From Cenarchaeum symbiosum A (GTDB lineage Archaea > Thermoproteota > Nitrososphaeria > Nitrososphaerales > Nitrosopumilaceae): a stretch of DNA of 64,000 bases. The stretch covers positions 1,846,849 through 1,910,848 of the forward strand of contig DP000238.1 in NCBI GenBank assembly GCA_000200715.1, written 5' to 3'. The notes under the pieces were generated by a model. The model was not told where the DNA came from, did not search any database, and saw only the letters and a list, made by a program, of their open reading frames with translations. Positions 32,787 through 41,668 of this stretch are shown here, piece by piece (the first letter of the stretch is position 1; each line of letters begins with the position of its first letter). Both the position numbers and the translations under genes were made by a program.

Positions 32787-33457
32787 CTTGACGGCCCCGA
32801 TAATAGAGACTCGAATATCAGCGAGGCGGGCCCGCTGTCCACGGGGTTGATCTCAGGCTCGGCGGCCCTCTCGGGATGCGGCATCATCCCCACCACGTTT
32901 CCTTTCTCGCTGCAGACGCCCGCTATGCGGCCCGTCGAGCCGTTGACATCCTCTGCATACCTGAAGACTATCTGGCCATTCTCCTCCATTTTATAGAGCG
33001 TCTCATCATCTGCATAATAGCGGCCCTCGCCGTTTGCCACCGGTATGGGGACCCTCTGGCCCTTTTCCAGCCTGGATGTAAACGGCGTATTGTCATTCTC
33101 CACTTTGAGCTCAGTCCACCTGCACATGAAGGACAGCGAGCTGTTCTTTAGCAGGACGCCGGGAAGCAGGCCCGCCTCGGCTAATATCTGAAAGCCGTTG
33201 CATATGCCCAATACGGGGACGCCCCGTTCAGCAAGCCCCCTTACGCCGTCCATGACGGGGCTGTGTGCAGCTATTACCCCCGCCCTGAGCCTGTCCCCGT
33301 AAGAGAACCCCCCGGGGAGCACCACCGCCTCTAGATCCGCGGGAAACTCCTCCTCGTGCCAGACGTATCTTGCATCATGGCCGTGCACGTCGGAGAGCAC
33401 ATGAAAGACGTCCCGATCGCAGTTGCTGCCGGGAAATACTATGACTCCGATCCTCAC
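32783..33457 (-). CDS. purQ: Phosphoribosylformylglycinamidine synthase, glutaminase subunit
   Basis: 224 residues from GTG 33457; TATA CAGATTAAATAG near 33483 is 26 nt upstream. The class I glutaminase supplies ammonia to PurL. 'GVIVFPGSNCDRD', 'VLPGGFSYGDRLRAG', the nucleophile in 'PVLGICNGFQIL' and 'GMMPHPERA' (His-Glu of the triad) are present. It heads the operon purQ-purL-purF, with the TTGA overlap into purL. Confidence 0.96.
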   Translation of the reverse strand: MRIGVIVFPGSNCDRDVFHVLSDVHGHDARYVWHEEEFPADLEAVVLPGGFSYGDRLRAGVIAAHSPVMDGVRGLAERGVPVLGICNGFQILAEAGLLPGVLLKNSSLSFMCRWTELKVENDNTPFTSRLEKGQRVPIPVANGEGRYYADDETLYKMEENGQIVFRYAEDVNGSTGRIAGVCSEKGNVVGMMPHPERAAEPEINPVDSGPASLIFESLLSGPSS

Positions 33458-33550
33458 ACAGATGGTGGCGCCGGAGTCTATTTAATCTGAACCGGCGCGG
33501 GCCGGCATTTCCTGCAAGGCTTTAAAGCCCGACGGGGCAGCTGCCGCGGC

Positions 33551-34234
33551 ATGGCATCGGGGCTCGAGGCGCTCAACCGGCGGATCGTCCGGTGCAAAAA
33601 GTGCCCCCGGCTGTCTGCCTACATACGGGATGTGGCCGAGAAGAAGGTGCGGCGGCACGCGGGAGAAAAGTACTGGGGGAGGCCGCTTTCAGGGTTTGGC
33701 GATCCGCACGCGCGCATACTAGTAGTGGGGCTCGCGCCCGCCGCCCACGGGGGCAACAGGACCGGCAGGATGTTTACCGGCGATTCATCGGGCGACTGGG
33801 TTGCAAGGGCGCTGCACGAAAACGGCCTGGCAAACAAGCCCACCAGCACCACCATAGACGACGGGCTGGTCCTTTATGACACGTACATAACGGCTGCAGT
33901 GCGCTGCGCCCCTCCCCAGAACAAGCCGCTAAAAGAAGAGTTCGAGAACTGCTTTGGGTATATAGAAGAAGAGTTCAAACTGCTTACCGACGTCAGGGTG
34001 GTGGTCTGCCTGGGCAGGATAGCGTTTTCATGCTGCTGCAGGCTGCTGGGCATACGGGGCGAGCAGTTTGCCCACGGCAGAGTCTTTGCCCATGGAAACC
34101 TGAGCATAGTATGCTCGTACCACCCCAGCAGGCAGAACACCCAGACGGGGAGGCTCACGTGGCCGCAGTGGAAGAGGATCTTCCGGCTTGCCCGGAATCA
34201 GCTCCCCAAGGGCGGGGCACGCTTAAAAAATTAA
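33551..34234 (+). CDS. Family 5 uracil-DNA glycosylase (UDGb)
   Basis: 227 residues. It excises uracil (and some deaminated purines) from DNA. The family 5 signature 'LVVGLAPAAHGGNRTGRMFTGDSSGDWVARAL' is complete, including the GLAPAAHG loop that lacks the usual catalytic Asp. 'SYHPSRQNTQTGRLTW' is the second active-site motif. CKKC near residues 15-18 plus 'VRCAPPQNKPLKEEFENCF' supply the four cysteines of the Fe-S cluster. TATA GGCTTTAAAGCC is 26 nt upstream. It complements nth and nfo in this window for base-excision repair. Confidence 0.93.
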   Translation: MASGLEALNRRIVRCKKCPRLSAYIRDVAEKKVRRHAGEKYWGRPLSGFGDPHARILVVGLAPAAHGGNRTGRMFTGDSSGDWVARALHENGLANKPTSTTIDDGLVLYDTYITAAVRCAPPQNKPLKEEFENCFGYIEEEFKLLTDVRVVVCLGRIAFSCCCRLLGIRGEQFAHGRVFAHGNLSIVCSYHPSRQNTQTGRLTWPQWKRIFRLARNQLPKGGARLKN

Positions 34235-34259
34235 TAACAGCCGGGCGCACCCGTCGGCC

Positions 34260-35417
34260 ATGGTGGAACAGGGGCGGACGCAGGTGTCGATACTAGTGCC
34301 TACGTACAACGAATCCCAGAATATCATAGGCCTGCTCAAGTCGGTAGCCGAGAGCCTGCCGAAGAACATCGCCGCCGAGACCATAGTGATAGATGACAAC
34401 TCGCCCGACGGGACGGGCAGGCTGGTAGAGGACTACATACGCAGCGTAGGCAAGAAGGCAGGCCAGACCATCGGCATCATACACCGGAGGACAAAGCGCG
34501 GGCTCGGCTCTGCCATTATACACGGGATCCAGCAGGCCCGGGGCGAGACCATAGTTGTAATGGACAGCGACTTTTCCCACCCGCCGAGCGCCATACCCCG
34601 GATGCTCGAATCATTGTGGCAGTCGAGCTGCGATATCGTGGTGGCATCAAGGTATACGCGGGGCGGCGCCATCCACGGCTGGACTCTGAAAAGGAGGATA
34701 ATCAGTAAGGTGGCCACGGGGATAGCCAAAAGGGGCCTCGGCGTAAAGCAGGACGACCCGATGTCGGGCTTTTTTGCATTTCGCAGAAATCTTCTCCAGG
34801 GCTTCAAGCTCGACGGGATAGGATACAAGATGCTCCTCGAGATGCTAGTCAAGGCGAGGGGCGCAAGCGTAAAGGAGATCCCCTATACGTTTACAGACAG
34901 GAGGCTCGGCGACAGCAAGCTCGGAGCGGGAACGATGGTGGACTATCTCCGGTCTGTCTGGAGATTGTACAGGTTCGGCAGGGCCCGCTCGCGGCAGGAG
35001 CCGCGGGCATCGGTCAGGTTCGCCTCCAAGGCGGCCAGGTTCTATACGGTGGGCGCCACCGGCCTGCTGGTCAACTATCTGTTCTCTGCGATGCTGGCGG
35101 GCTGGCCCGCCGACATGTGGTATCTTCACGCCAACCTGGCGGGGATAGCGGCATCAGTTAGCACAAACTTTGCGCTCAACAAGCACTGGACGTTCGAGGA
35201 CCGCGACTTTGGCGCCGCCAGGACAGTATCACAGTACGGCAAGTTTGTGCTGTTTAGCTCGGCGGGGGCGCTGGTCCAGCTGGGCATGGTGTACCATCTT
35301 GTGGAGGGGCACGCGCTGGAATATCCGGTGGCGCTCGTGCTGGCGGTGCTGACTGCGTCGTTTGGCAACTTTATCCTCAACAAAAAGCTCACCTTCAAGG
35401 AAAAGATCTGGTCGTAG
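34260..35417 (+). CDS. GT2 polyprenyl-phosphate glycosyltransferase fused to a GtrA-like membrane domain
   Basis: 385 residues. The first 240 resemble dolichol-phosphate mannose synthase: 'VSILVPTYNESQNI', 'IVIDDNSPDGTG', 'VVMDSDFSHPP' (D-x-D), 'DIVVASRYTRGGAI' and 'DPMSGFFAFRR'. The last 130 contain four helices of the GtrA type ('YTVGATGLLVNYLFSAML', 'NFALNKHWTFEDR', 'FGNFILNKKLTFKEK'). This fusion loads a sugar onto a lipid carrier at the inner face and may help move it. The carrier could feed AglB (55569-57827). TATA-like AAATTAATAAC lies 28 nt before ATG 34260. Confidence 0.92.
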   Translation: MVEQGRTQVSILVPTYNESQNIIGLLKSVAESLPKNIAAETIVIDDNSPDGTGRLVEDYIRSVGKKAGQTIGIIHRRTKRGLGSAIIHGIQQARGETIVVMDSDFSHPPSAIPRMLESLWQSSCDIVVASRYTRGGAIHGWTLKRRIISKVATGIAKRGLGVKQDDPMSGFFAFRRNLLQGFKLDGIGYKMLLEMLVKARGASVKEIPYTFTDRRLGDSKLGAGTMVDYLRSVWRLYRFGRARSRQEPRASVRFASKAARFYTVGATGLLVNYLFSAMLAGWPADMWYLHANLAGIAASVSTNFALNKHWTFEDRDFGAARTVSQYGKFVLFSSAGALVQLGMVYHLVEGHALEYPVALVLAVLTASFGNFILNKKLTFKEKIWS

Positions 35418-35473
35418 GGCACCCTGTCCCCGGAATGGATGATAAAATAAAATCTGTATGCCGACTGTGCGGC

Positions 35474-36118
35474 TTATTCGTAGCTGGAAGACGACTCCGC
35501 CGGCATGCCGGCTGCTGCCGGCACCGACGGGAACTTGTCGCCTATCTGCTGCGTGGCAACCACCGAGGCCTCCTCGAGGATCCTCGCGGTCTCCTCGTTG
35601 GACTGCTCCTCTATGTTGAAGGAGCCTTCCCCTATGGAGTCCGTCATCAGTCCCCCGAGCGTCTGGGTCATGGAGTTGAGCTCCGAGTCAGCCTCGGGCA
35701 TGAACCGCCCAAGCGATGACTGCAGGCCCTTCATGGTGCTCATGGCTGGGCCTATCGCCACCATCGTCTCTCCGAGATCATGAATGGTGGTAAGCCTCAG
35801 CCGGACCTGCTCCAGGGACATCCGTGCGTTGCCCAGCGTTTTTTTGACTTTGCGCACCTCGGCCAGTTCGACCGAGAGGCTCCTGCTAGCGTTTGTGTCG
35901 TGGTGCTGCATGGCCGTCACTATCTGGCCGAACATGTGTGCATCCCTATCCTTCAGCTTGGCAAGCATCAGGTCAAGCTTCGATATCTGTACCTGCAGCT
36001 TGTTGACAGCGTTCTGGATCCTAGGCTTGAGGGGGCCCTCAGGTTTGACCGCGCCGCGGATCTTCTCCGTTATGCCCGGCGTCTCCTGTTGGGCCCAAGT
36101 CTTGTCAAAGCTTGGCAT
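35474..36118 (-). CDS. cdvB: ESCRT-III-like (CdvB-type) protein, paralogue 2
   Basis: 214 residues, alignable end to end with the protein at 10410. Shared segments are 'PLKPRIQNAVNKLQVQISKLDLMLAKLKDRDAHMF', 'ELAEVRKVKKTLGNARMSLEQVRLRL' and 'SNEETARILEEASVVA'. It again lacks a winged-helix tail, so a CdvB1/B2-like division or membrane-remodelling filament protein is likely. TATA CATTAAGAGC (near 36145) is 27 nt before ATG 36118. The final serines (SSSSYE) differ from paralogue 1. No CdvA or CdvC gene is in the window. Confidence 0.88.
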   Translation of the reverse strand: MPSFDKTWAQQETPGITEKIRGAVKPEGPLKPRIQNAVNKLQVQISKLDLMLAKLKDRDAHMFGQIVTAMQHHDTNASRSLSVELAEVRKVKKTLGNARMSLEQVRLRLTTIHDLGETMVAIGPAMSTMKGLQSSLGRFMPEADSELNSMTQTLGGLMTDSIGEGSFNIEEQSNEETARILEEASVVATQQIGDKFPSVPAAAGMPAESSSSYE

Positions 36119-36182
36119 GACGGCTACTGTGCCATCATGCTCTTAATGGGTGGTGTGTATTTTGATCGACTAGGAACTAAAT

Positions 36183-37094
36183 TTAGCTAACTAGAGTCCT
36201 GGCACGGGGGCGTTTGGCACTGCGGGCCCCGGCGCTGGAGGGCGCCTTGCCGCGGCCCCTGGCGCCGGGCCCCGTACTGCCCTTGGGCTTGGAGGGCCCC
36301 TTGCCGCGGACCTTGGCACGGGAGGGCCCCGACTTGGCGGACTTGGCCTTTCTGTATCCGTGGCTAAACGACTTGTCGTACAGCCTAGAGTACTCGTACG
36401 ACTTGGGGCTGATGACATCGCCGATCATCACTATTGCGGTCCGGGTGATGCCAGCCTCCCGGACCTTGTCTGCTATGTCGCCTAGCGTGCCCCGGACGAT
36501 CTTCTGGTCCGGCCAGCTGGCGCGGTAGACCACAGCCGCCGGGGTGGACTTTTTGTACCCGCCGGCGACGGCCTTTTTTACAGTGTCACGCAGCAGGTGC
36601 ACGCTTAGATAGAGCACAATGGTTGTGCCGTGCCGGGCCAGGCTGGTCATCCCCTCGCGGGCGGGGACGCCGGTGCGCGCTCCTGCCCTTGTGATCATTA
36701 TAGTCTGGGTCACTCCAGGAAGTGTCAGCTGCACCCCAAGTGCGGCAGATGCCGCCAGCATCGAGGTCACCCCGGGCACCACCGTGCACCCTATGCCCTC
36801 TTCTTCGAGCGCGTCGATCTGCTCCCGTATTGCCCCGTAGACGGAGGGGTCGCCGTCGTGGAGCCGGACGACATGTTTTCCCTTTAACGCGCCGTCCCTT
36901 AGCAGGGCAAATATCTCCTCCCGGATCATCCCCGATGCGTCGTGCATCTTGCCGCCGCACATCTCCAGTATGGGCCGCGGTATCAGCGAGCCCGAGTGGA
37001 CCAGCACGTCGGCTTTGCGTATGAGCTTGCGCGCCTTTATGGTGATCAGCTCCGGGTCGCCGGGGCCGCAGCCCACAAAGTGCACATTATGCAC
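36183..37094 (-). CDS. cbiF: Cobalt-precorrin-4 C11-methyltransferase with basic C-terminal tail
   Basis: 303 residues. The enzyme methylates C11 of the corrin precursor with SAM. 'VHFVGCGPGDPELITIKARKLI', 'LVHSGSL', 'VVRLHDGDPSVYGAI' and 'CTVVPGVTSMLAASAALG' are typical of CbiF/CobM. After residue about 235 an extra 65-residue tail of alternating K, R, S, G and P follows ('KVRGKGPSKPKGS...'). The family normally ends near residue 250, so the tail is an add-on, visible also in strong G/C bias of the DNA. It overlaps cbiL by eight bases in the operon ending here. Confidence 0.93.
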   Translation of the reverse strand: MHNVHFVGCGPGDPELITIKARKLIRKADVLVHSGSLIPRPILEMCGGKMHDASGMIREEIFALLRDGALKGKHVVRLHDGDPSVYGAIREQIDALEEEGIGCTVVPGVTSMLAASAALGVQLTLPGVTQTIMITRAGARTGVPAREGMTSLARHGTTIVLYLSVHLLRDTVKKAVAGGYKKSTPAAVVYRASWPDQKIVRGTLGDIADKVREAGITRTAIVMIGDVISPKSYEYSRLYDKSFSHGYRKAKSAKSGPSRAKVRGKGPSKPKGSTGPGARGRGKAPSSAGARSAKRPRARTLVS

Positions 37095-37800
37095 GCTTTA
37101 CCACCAGTATCGAAAAGTACTTTGTTGTCAGCACCCCGCTGTCCGCCTCCCCCAGCGTCAGCTTGCGTATGATCTCCTTGTCCGTGCCGATATCCTGCCC
37201 TATGGCAAACACAGAATCGTCGGGAAAGCCGGATTCCCTTAGCACCTCGATCACCTTGTCAAAGTATCTGCCATCCTTGAGGAAGACTAGAGATTCTGCG
37301 TTCTTTGCTATCTCCTTGACGGCGCCCAGCTCATAACAAGAGGGTATTATGGCCACCTTTTCAGCGCCTTCTGCGATGCTCACGCCCACCTTGGAGGCAA
37401 ACGTGAACATGGAGACTATCCCGGGTATCACATTGATCTCCATCTCCGGGTGGCTGGCCCGTATGTGCCTCTGCATGTAGATCCACGTGCTGTACAGGTT
37501 CGGATCGCCCACCGTCAGGTAGACTACATTTTTGCCCGCGAGCACGGCATCCGCCATTATGCGCGCGTTTCTCCTCCAGGTCTCTTCGAGCACATTCCTG
37601 TCCTTTGTCATCGGGAACACCAGCTTTACCACCTCCTGGCCGCCGATGAACTTTGATGCTATGGAATATGCAATGCTGGGCCTCTTCTCATCCGAGGCGG
37701 GGCACATCACCATGTCGGCAGCCCGGATGGACTCTACCGCCTTGACGGTCAGCAGGTCTGGATCCCCGGGGCCCACGCCTATCCCGGTAAGACCCGCCAT
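37087..37800 (-). CDS. cbiL: Cobalt-precorrin-2 C20-methyltransferase
   Basis: 237 residues from ATG 37800 (MAGLTGIGVGPGDPDLLT). It methylates C20 of factor II/precorrin-2 with SAM. 'GIGVGPGDPDLLTVKAVESI', 'VYLTVGDPNLYSTWIYMQ' and 'NVIPGIVSMFTFASKVGVSI' are CbiL/CobI hallmarks. The ORF could begin four codons earlier (37812), but MAGLTG is the usual family start. It lies between cbiT and cbiF, with an eight-base overlap downstream, so the three act in one transcript. Confidence 0.94.
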   Translation of the reverse strand: MAGLTGIGVGPGDPDLLTVKAVESIRAADMVMCPASDEKRPSIAYSIASKFIGGQEVVKLVFPMTKDRNVLEETWRRNARIMADAVLAGKNVVYLTVGDPNLYSTWIYMQRHIRASHPEMEINVIPGIVSMFTFASKVGVSIAEGAEKVAIIPSCYELGAVKEIAKNAESLVFLKDGRYFDKVIEVLRESGFPDDSVFAIGQDIGTDKEIIRKLTLGEADSGVLTTKYFSILVVKRA

Positions 37801-37829
37801 GGCGCGGCGCATCGGGGCCCAATTAAAAA

Positions 37830-38426
37830 CTAGGCGCGCCCCTTCGACGCGGATACCACCGTTATTGTATTCCGGGCCAGCATCATCGTGCCCGTCGGCG
37901 TCTTTCTCCCCTTGGCTATCGCCACCTGCGCCACGTCCACATCAGAGAACCCGCCTACCTCCACTGCTCCCAGGACTGCCGCCAGCGTCTCTACAAGTAT
38001 GGTCCCCACTACGATCCTCCCGCCATCCTTGAGCTTCTGCCCGCAGAGGCCCATGATCTCCGCTGCGTGCCCGCAGGTGCCGCCTATGAAGACGGCGTCG
38101 GCCTCCGGGAGCCCTGAAACCTTCTCCCTTGCATCGCCCAGTATGACCGTGGCATTCTCCACGCCGAACCTTGCAAGGTTTCTCCGGGTGAGCTCGATGG
38201 CCCGGGGATCAGAGTCTATCGCATGGATGCTGCCCGAGGCCCCCACCTGCAGGGCCGCCTCTACAGTAAACGAGCCGCTGCCGCAGCCTATGTCGTGGAC
38301 AGTGTCGCCCGGCCTCAGCCTGGACTTGCTTATCTGCAGGGCCCTTACCTCCTCCTTTGTTATGGGGACGCCCTCGGATCTTTCAAAGGCGTCGTCAGGT
38401 ATGCCCGGCGTCTTGTAGCTCCACAT
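37830..38426 (-). CDS. cbiT: Cobalt-precorrin-6B/7 C15-methyltransferase (decarboxylating)
   Basis: 198 residues. CbiT methylates C15 and decarboxylates the acetate side chain. It has a Rossmann SAM site ('LRPGDTVHDIGCGSGSFTVEAAL'), 'AIDSDPRAIELTRRNLARFGVENATVILGDA' and 'ADAVFIGGTCGHAAEIM', all typical of the family. The partner C5-methyltransferase CbiE is not seen next to it. It is the first cobalamin gene of this operon, six bases downstream of a membrane-protein gene. Confidence 0.93.
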   Translation of the reverse strand: MWSYKTPGIPDDAFERSEGVPITKEEVRALQISKSRLRPGDTVHDIGCGSGSFTVEAALQVGASGSIHAIDSDPRAIELTRRNLARFGVENATVILGDAREKVSGLPEADAVFIGGTCGHAAEIMGLCGQKLKDGGRIVVGTILVETLAAVLGAVEVGGFSDVDVAQVAIAKGRKTPTGTMMLARNTITVVSASKGRA

Positions 38427-38432
38427 GGTATC

Positions 38433-38951
38433 CTACGATAACGGGGACGAGAGCCCCGGCGTGGTGGAGAGGTTGATGAGCGTGTATACCAGTATCCACA
38501 TGAACAGGTACAGAAAGACATAGCTTCCTATCCCCTGCGTGACCAGCTTTTTCCTGTCCGAGGAGGGCATCTGTATCTTCATGCTCTTGCCTATCCCTAT
38601 CGTTATTATGAACAGCATTATCATAAATGCGATAGACGCCCACCTCCGCTCCTCGCCCTCGAACGGCTCGAAGAGAAAGGTGGCCGCGCTGCCTGCCGCC
38701 ACTCCCACAAACACCCTCAGCCAGTACAGCTTGTCGAGCTTGCGCTTGTACTCGGTGGTCTCTGCGGCGGTGGGCACCTTTCCGGGCGCCTTTGCGGGCC
38801 CGCCGGGCAGCTTCTCGGGCTCCTTTTCAATCTCCGGGGTTTCAGTCTCTGGCACCTTGTGCACCTCGGGCACCTTGTCGGCCTCGTCGTTCGCGGGGGG
38901 GTCCACGCCGCCTTCCATGGGCTGCGATTTCTTCTTTTTGTGTTTAGCCAA
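38433..38951 (-). CDS. Membrane protein with disordered N-terminus, heading the cbiT-L-F unit
   Basis: 172 residues. A lysine-rich start (AKHKKKK) and about 75 residues rich in P, E, K and V look disordered. Three hydrophobic helices follow ('WLRVFVGVAAGSAATFLF', 'ASIAFMIMLFIITIGIG', 'IGSYVFLYLFMWILVYTLIN'). The 'LYWLRVFVGVAAG' segment faintly recalls archaeal EMC6-like insertase proteins; this is only a weak hint. TTG 38951 is the track start. The TATA-like GTTTAAAAT (near 38987) is 36 nt away, and a CTG at 38963 would fit the usual distance better, so the start is uncertain. No cobalamin motif seen. Confidence 0.72.
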   Translation of the reverse strand: MAKHKKKKSQPMEGGVDPPANDEADKVPEVHKVPETETPEIEKEPEKLPGGPAKAPGKVPTAAETTEYKRKLDKLYWLRVFVGVAAGSAATFLFEPFEGEERRWASIAFMIMLFIITIGIGKSMKIQMPSSDRKKLVTQGIGSYVFLYLFMWILVYTLINLSTTPGLSSPLS

Positions 38952-39126
38952 CGATGCCTCCAGCTTGGCTGGATTTGGCCTTGTTTAAAATCTTTGTCAG
39001 GCGTGCGGCCGCGAGTCTTCGCCGGGTTGTGCGGGATCCATCTTCAGGCACGCATGCTGCGCCTGCGGCAACCGCCGCGGCAGGGCCCCGCAAAAAGAGT
39101 ATATTGTCGCATTCCGGGGGCCCGCC

Positions 39127-41022
39127 ATGAAGATCGCGGGGATCGAGCTCCGCTACCTGGTCGACGACATAGCAAAGAGAACCGGCGGGTACTATGTGAG
39201 CAACATATACGGCATATCGCCCGAGAGCCTGCTCTTCAAGCTGCACCACCCGGAGAAGGAGGACATCATGCTGATGCTCTCCACCTTCGGGCTCTGGACA
39301 AGCTCGGTCAGGATAGAGCAGGTGGGCCCGAACAGGCTGCTCGCACGGCTCAGAAAGGAGCTGCTCAGGTCGAGGCTGGAATCGGTGGAGCAGCCTGGCA
39401 TGGACAGGATAGCGTACCTGCGCTTTGAGGGCCCCCGCGGCACGCGCATACTTGCCGGCGAGTTTTTCGGCGGAGGCAACATGATACTGTGCGGGGACGG
39501 CATGATGATCCTTGCGCTCTTGCACCAGCTGGAGGTGCGGCACAGGAGGCTGCGGCCCGGCCTCAAGTACGAGCCGCCTCCAAGCAACAGCCTGGACGTG
39601 CTCGGGCTGACCCGGGGCGACCTGGAAGAAGGGCGGCCCGAAGGCCTCTCCGCGGACAGGTGGCTTGGGCGCACCCTGGGGCTGCCCGCCAGATATGTAG
39701 AGCACATACTCCGGGGGGCTGGCGTAAACCCAAAGTCAAAGTGCTCGACGCTATCCGCGGGGGAGCTTGACGCGGTGGCGCTCTCCACCGGCGAGACTGC
39801 GGGCAAGGTGGCCAGGGGCGAGCACAGCCCCGTAACGGTGGGCGACGAGGTCTATCCGATTGATCTGGGGATGGACGGCGCGGAGGCGGTCCCGAGCTTT
39901 GTGGAGGGGCTCGACATGGTCTTTACCAGGATAATACTCGATTCCGGCAGGAAGGCCCGCTCGGGGGAGGCGGACAAGAAGATAGCCGAGGTGCAGGCAA
40001 GAATGGACGAGCAGGAGCGGGCCGTGCGGACCGTAACGGAGAAGGCGGGGGCCATATCGGGCCTGGCAAGGTCGCTGCAGGGCTTGGCCGCGGCCTCCCT
40101 CGGGGACGCAGCGCTAGATGATGTGTTAAAGGCGCACAGCGCCGAGTATTCGCTTCTCAAGGGAGTACCCACGCTGAGCATACACGGGGAAAAAATATCA
40201 GTAGACCCCCGGTCGTCCATACACTCTGCGGCATCCTCGCTCTTTGATGAAGCAAAGAGGCAGTCGGGGGCCGTGCCCGCGATAGAAAAGCTCAGGGCCA
40301 AGGCGGCAAAGGAGCTCGACGCGCTCAGGCGCGATTCGGAGGAGCAGGCCGCCTCGGTCTCGTTTACAAAAGTGAGGAGGAAGAGCTGGTACGAAAGATA
40401 CCGGTGGTTCTTTACTACAGACGGCAGCTTGGCCGTGGGCGGCAGGGACTCGTCGTCCAACACGTCGATAATACGCAGGCACCTTGATGCAAACGACAGG
40501 GTCTTCCACGCGGACACCTTCGGCTCGCCATTCTTCATACTCAAGGACGGCGCGGACTCCCGGCCGGCCGGCCTGGAGGAGGCGGCCCATGCCACTGTCT
40601 GCTTCAGCAGGGCCTGGCGCGAGGCCATGTACGGGCTGAGCGCCTACTGGGTTCTGCCAGAGCAGGTCAAAAAGGCGGCCCCAAGCGGGCAGTTTCTCCC
40701 AAAGGGCTCGTTCGTTATAGAGGGCCGGCGCAACTTTGTCAAGATACCGACCCTCCGGCTGGCCGTAGGCCTGGTCCAGGACAAGGCAGGCGTGACGCTG
40801 ACGTGCGGGCCGCCTGAAGCCGTCAAGGGGAGATGCACTGCATACGCGGTGATAGAGCCCGGCGGGTCGGAGATGACGGATGCAGCAAAAAAGATCCGGC
40901 TGGGCTTTATGGCGGTAAACGAGCAGCTCGCAGGGCGGGTCTCCATGGACGACTATGTCAGGGCGCTTCCCGCCGGCAAGAGCCACGTGGTGGAGACCGG
41001 GGAGGGCGGGGCGCAGGAATAG
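39127..41022 (+). CDS. NFACT-family protein (Rqc2/NEMF, FbpA homologue)
   Basis: 631 residues. NFACT proteins bind stalled large ribosomal subunits carrying peptidyl-tRNA (ribosome quality control). NFACT-N is at residues 1-150 ('LRYLVDDIAKRTGGYYVSNIYGISPESLLFKLHHP'), and HhH-like segments follow ('LGLPARYVEHILRGAGVNPKSK'). A long coiled coil is at about 275-400. NFACT-R is at 420-540 ('KSWYERYRWFFTTDGSLAVGGRDSSSN', 'DRVFHADTFGSPFFILKDG'). TATA GAGTATATTG is 26 nt before ATG 39127. Archaeal members are less studied than Rqc2; the role is by family. Confidence 0.92.
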   Translation: MKIAGIELRYLVDDIAKRTGGYYVSNIYGISPESLLFKLHHPEKEDIMLMLSTFGLWTSSVRIEQVGPNRLLARLRKELLRSRLESVEQPGMDRIAYLRFEGPRGTRILAGEFFGGGNMILCGDGMMILALLHQLEVRHRRLRPGLKYEPPPSNSLDVLGLTRGDLEEGRPEGLSADRWLGRTLGLPARYVEHILRGAGVNPKSKCSTLSAGELDAVALSTGETAGKVARGEHSPVTVGDEVYPIDLGMDGAEAVPSFVEGLDMVFTRIILDSGRKARSGEADKKIAEVQARMDEQERAVRTVTEKAGAISGLARSLQGLAAASLGDAALDDVLKAHSAEYSLLKGVPTLSIHGEKISVDPRSSIHSAASSLFDEAKRQSGAVPAIEKLRAKAAKELDALRRDSEEQAASVSFTKVRRKSWYERYRWFFTTDGSLAVGGRDSSSNTSIIRRHLDANDRVFHADTFGSPFFILKDGADSRPAGLEEAAHATVCFSRAWREAMYGLSAYWVLPEQVKKAAPSGQFLPKGSFVIEGRRNFVKIPTLRLAVGLVQDKAGVTLTCGPPEAVKGRCTAYAVIEPGGSEMTDAAKKIRLGFMAVNEQLAGRVSMDDYVRALPAGKSHVVETGEGGAQE

Positions 41023-41190
41023 TATTCTCGTTTTACATGGATTAAACGCCTGACCGGCAGATCCACTGTAACATTATGATTCCCCGCGGCATTGAACAGC
41101 ACGTCTGGAAAAGAATGCAAGACAAGCCTGTTCCGGGATTATCTCGCTGGTGATTGTAGGATAAACATCCGTGTCTACCGATCCCGGGGG

Positions 41191-41200
41191 GTTTTATATT
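41191..41200 (+). promoter_or_regulatory. TATA box setting the start at 41222
   Basis: GTTTTATATT, centre about 41196, lies 26 nt upstream of ATG 41222. This supports a leaderless start there rather than at 41171. Confidence 0.6.
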
Positions 41201-41221
41201 TTGGGTGGCGGCCATATCACT

Positions 41222-41668
41222 ATGAGTGAAATTAGAGAATATCTCGATTTTGAGGTGATCAAGGAGAGGTGGAATGTGTATGATCTAGAAGATGGCACCA
41301 AAATAAAAACACGCATGATGTTGTACAACGTCTGGTTGGGAACCGACAATTCTGGATCAAAAAAATATCTCTGCGACATCCGCAAGGCAGAGGTTCTATT
41401 ATGTGATCCTTCCATGCAGGGAGAAAAAGATCAAACAGACTACACCCCGGAACAATTAGGCCAAAGTATTGAAAAGGACGCATGTCAGTATACAACAACA
41501 TCGTACGAACCATCAGAATACACCTTTGGCGATAATGCAAGGATGTTCATCCACTCAAACATGGGCAGGATATCACGAACTAGTATCTTTGACTCTGGCG
41601 GCAACCGGATCTATTCGTATGACTTGGCTTCGTCTCCATCCATTTGCCAAGACAGACTGCAAGGGTGA
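41222..41668 (+). CDS. Hypothetical protein, probably truncated or frameshifted
   Basis: 148 residues from ATG 41222. 'MSEIREYLDFEVIKERWNVYDLEDGTKIKTRMMLYNVWLGTDNSG' reads as a real, conserved-looking archaeal protein start. The C-terminal stretch ends abruptly in low-complexity 'SSPSICQDRLQG'. Another frame continues open to 41906 (ORF from 41469) without clear homology, so a frameshift or degradation near 41640 is possible. Local GC is clearly lower than the genome average seen elsewhere here, as in the 13.6-14.2 kb island, so it may be recently acquired. No motif identified. Confidence 0.55.
   Translation: MSEIREYLDFEVIKERWNVYDLEDGTKIKTRMMLYNVWLGTDNSGSKKYLCDIRKAEVLLCDPSMQGEKDQTDYTPEQLGQSIEKDACQYTTTSYEPSEYTFGDNARMFIHSNMGRISRTSIFDSGGNRIYSYDLASSPSICQDRLQG

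Noticed and set aside
30645-33457. PurS gene expected beside purL/purQ
   Set aside because: Scanned the neighbours and short frames; none resembles PurS in this window.
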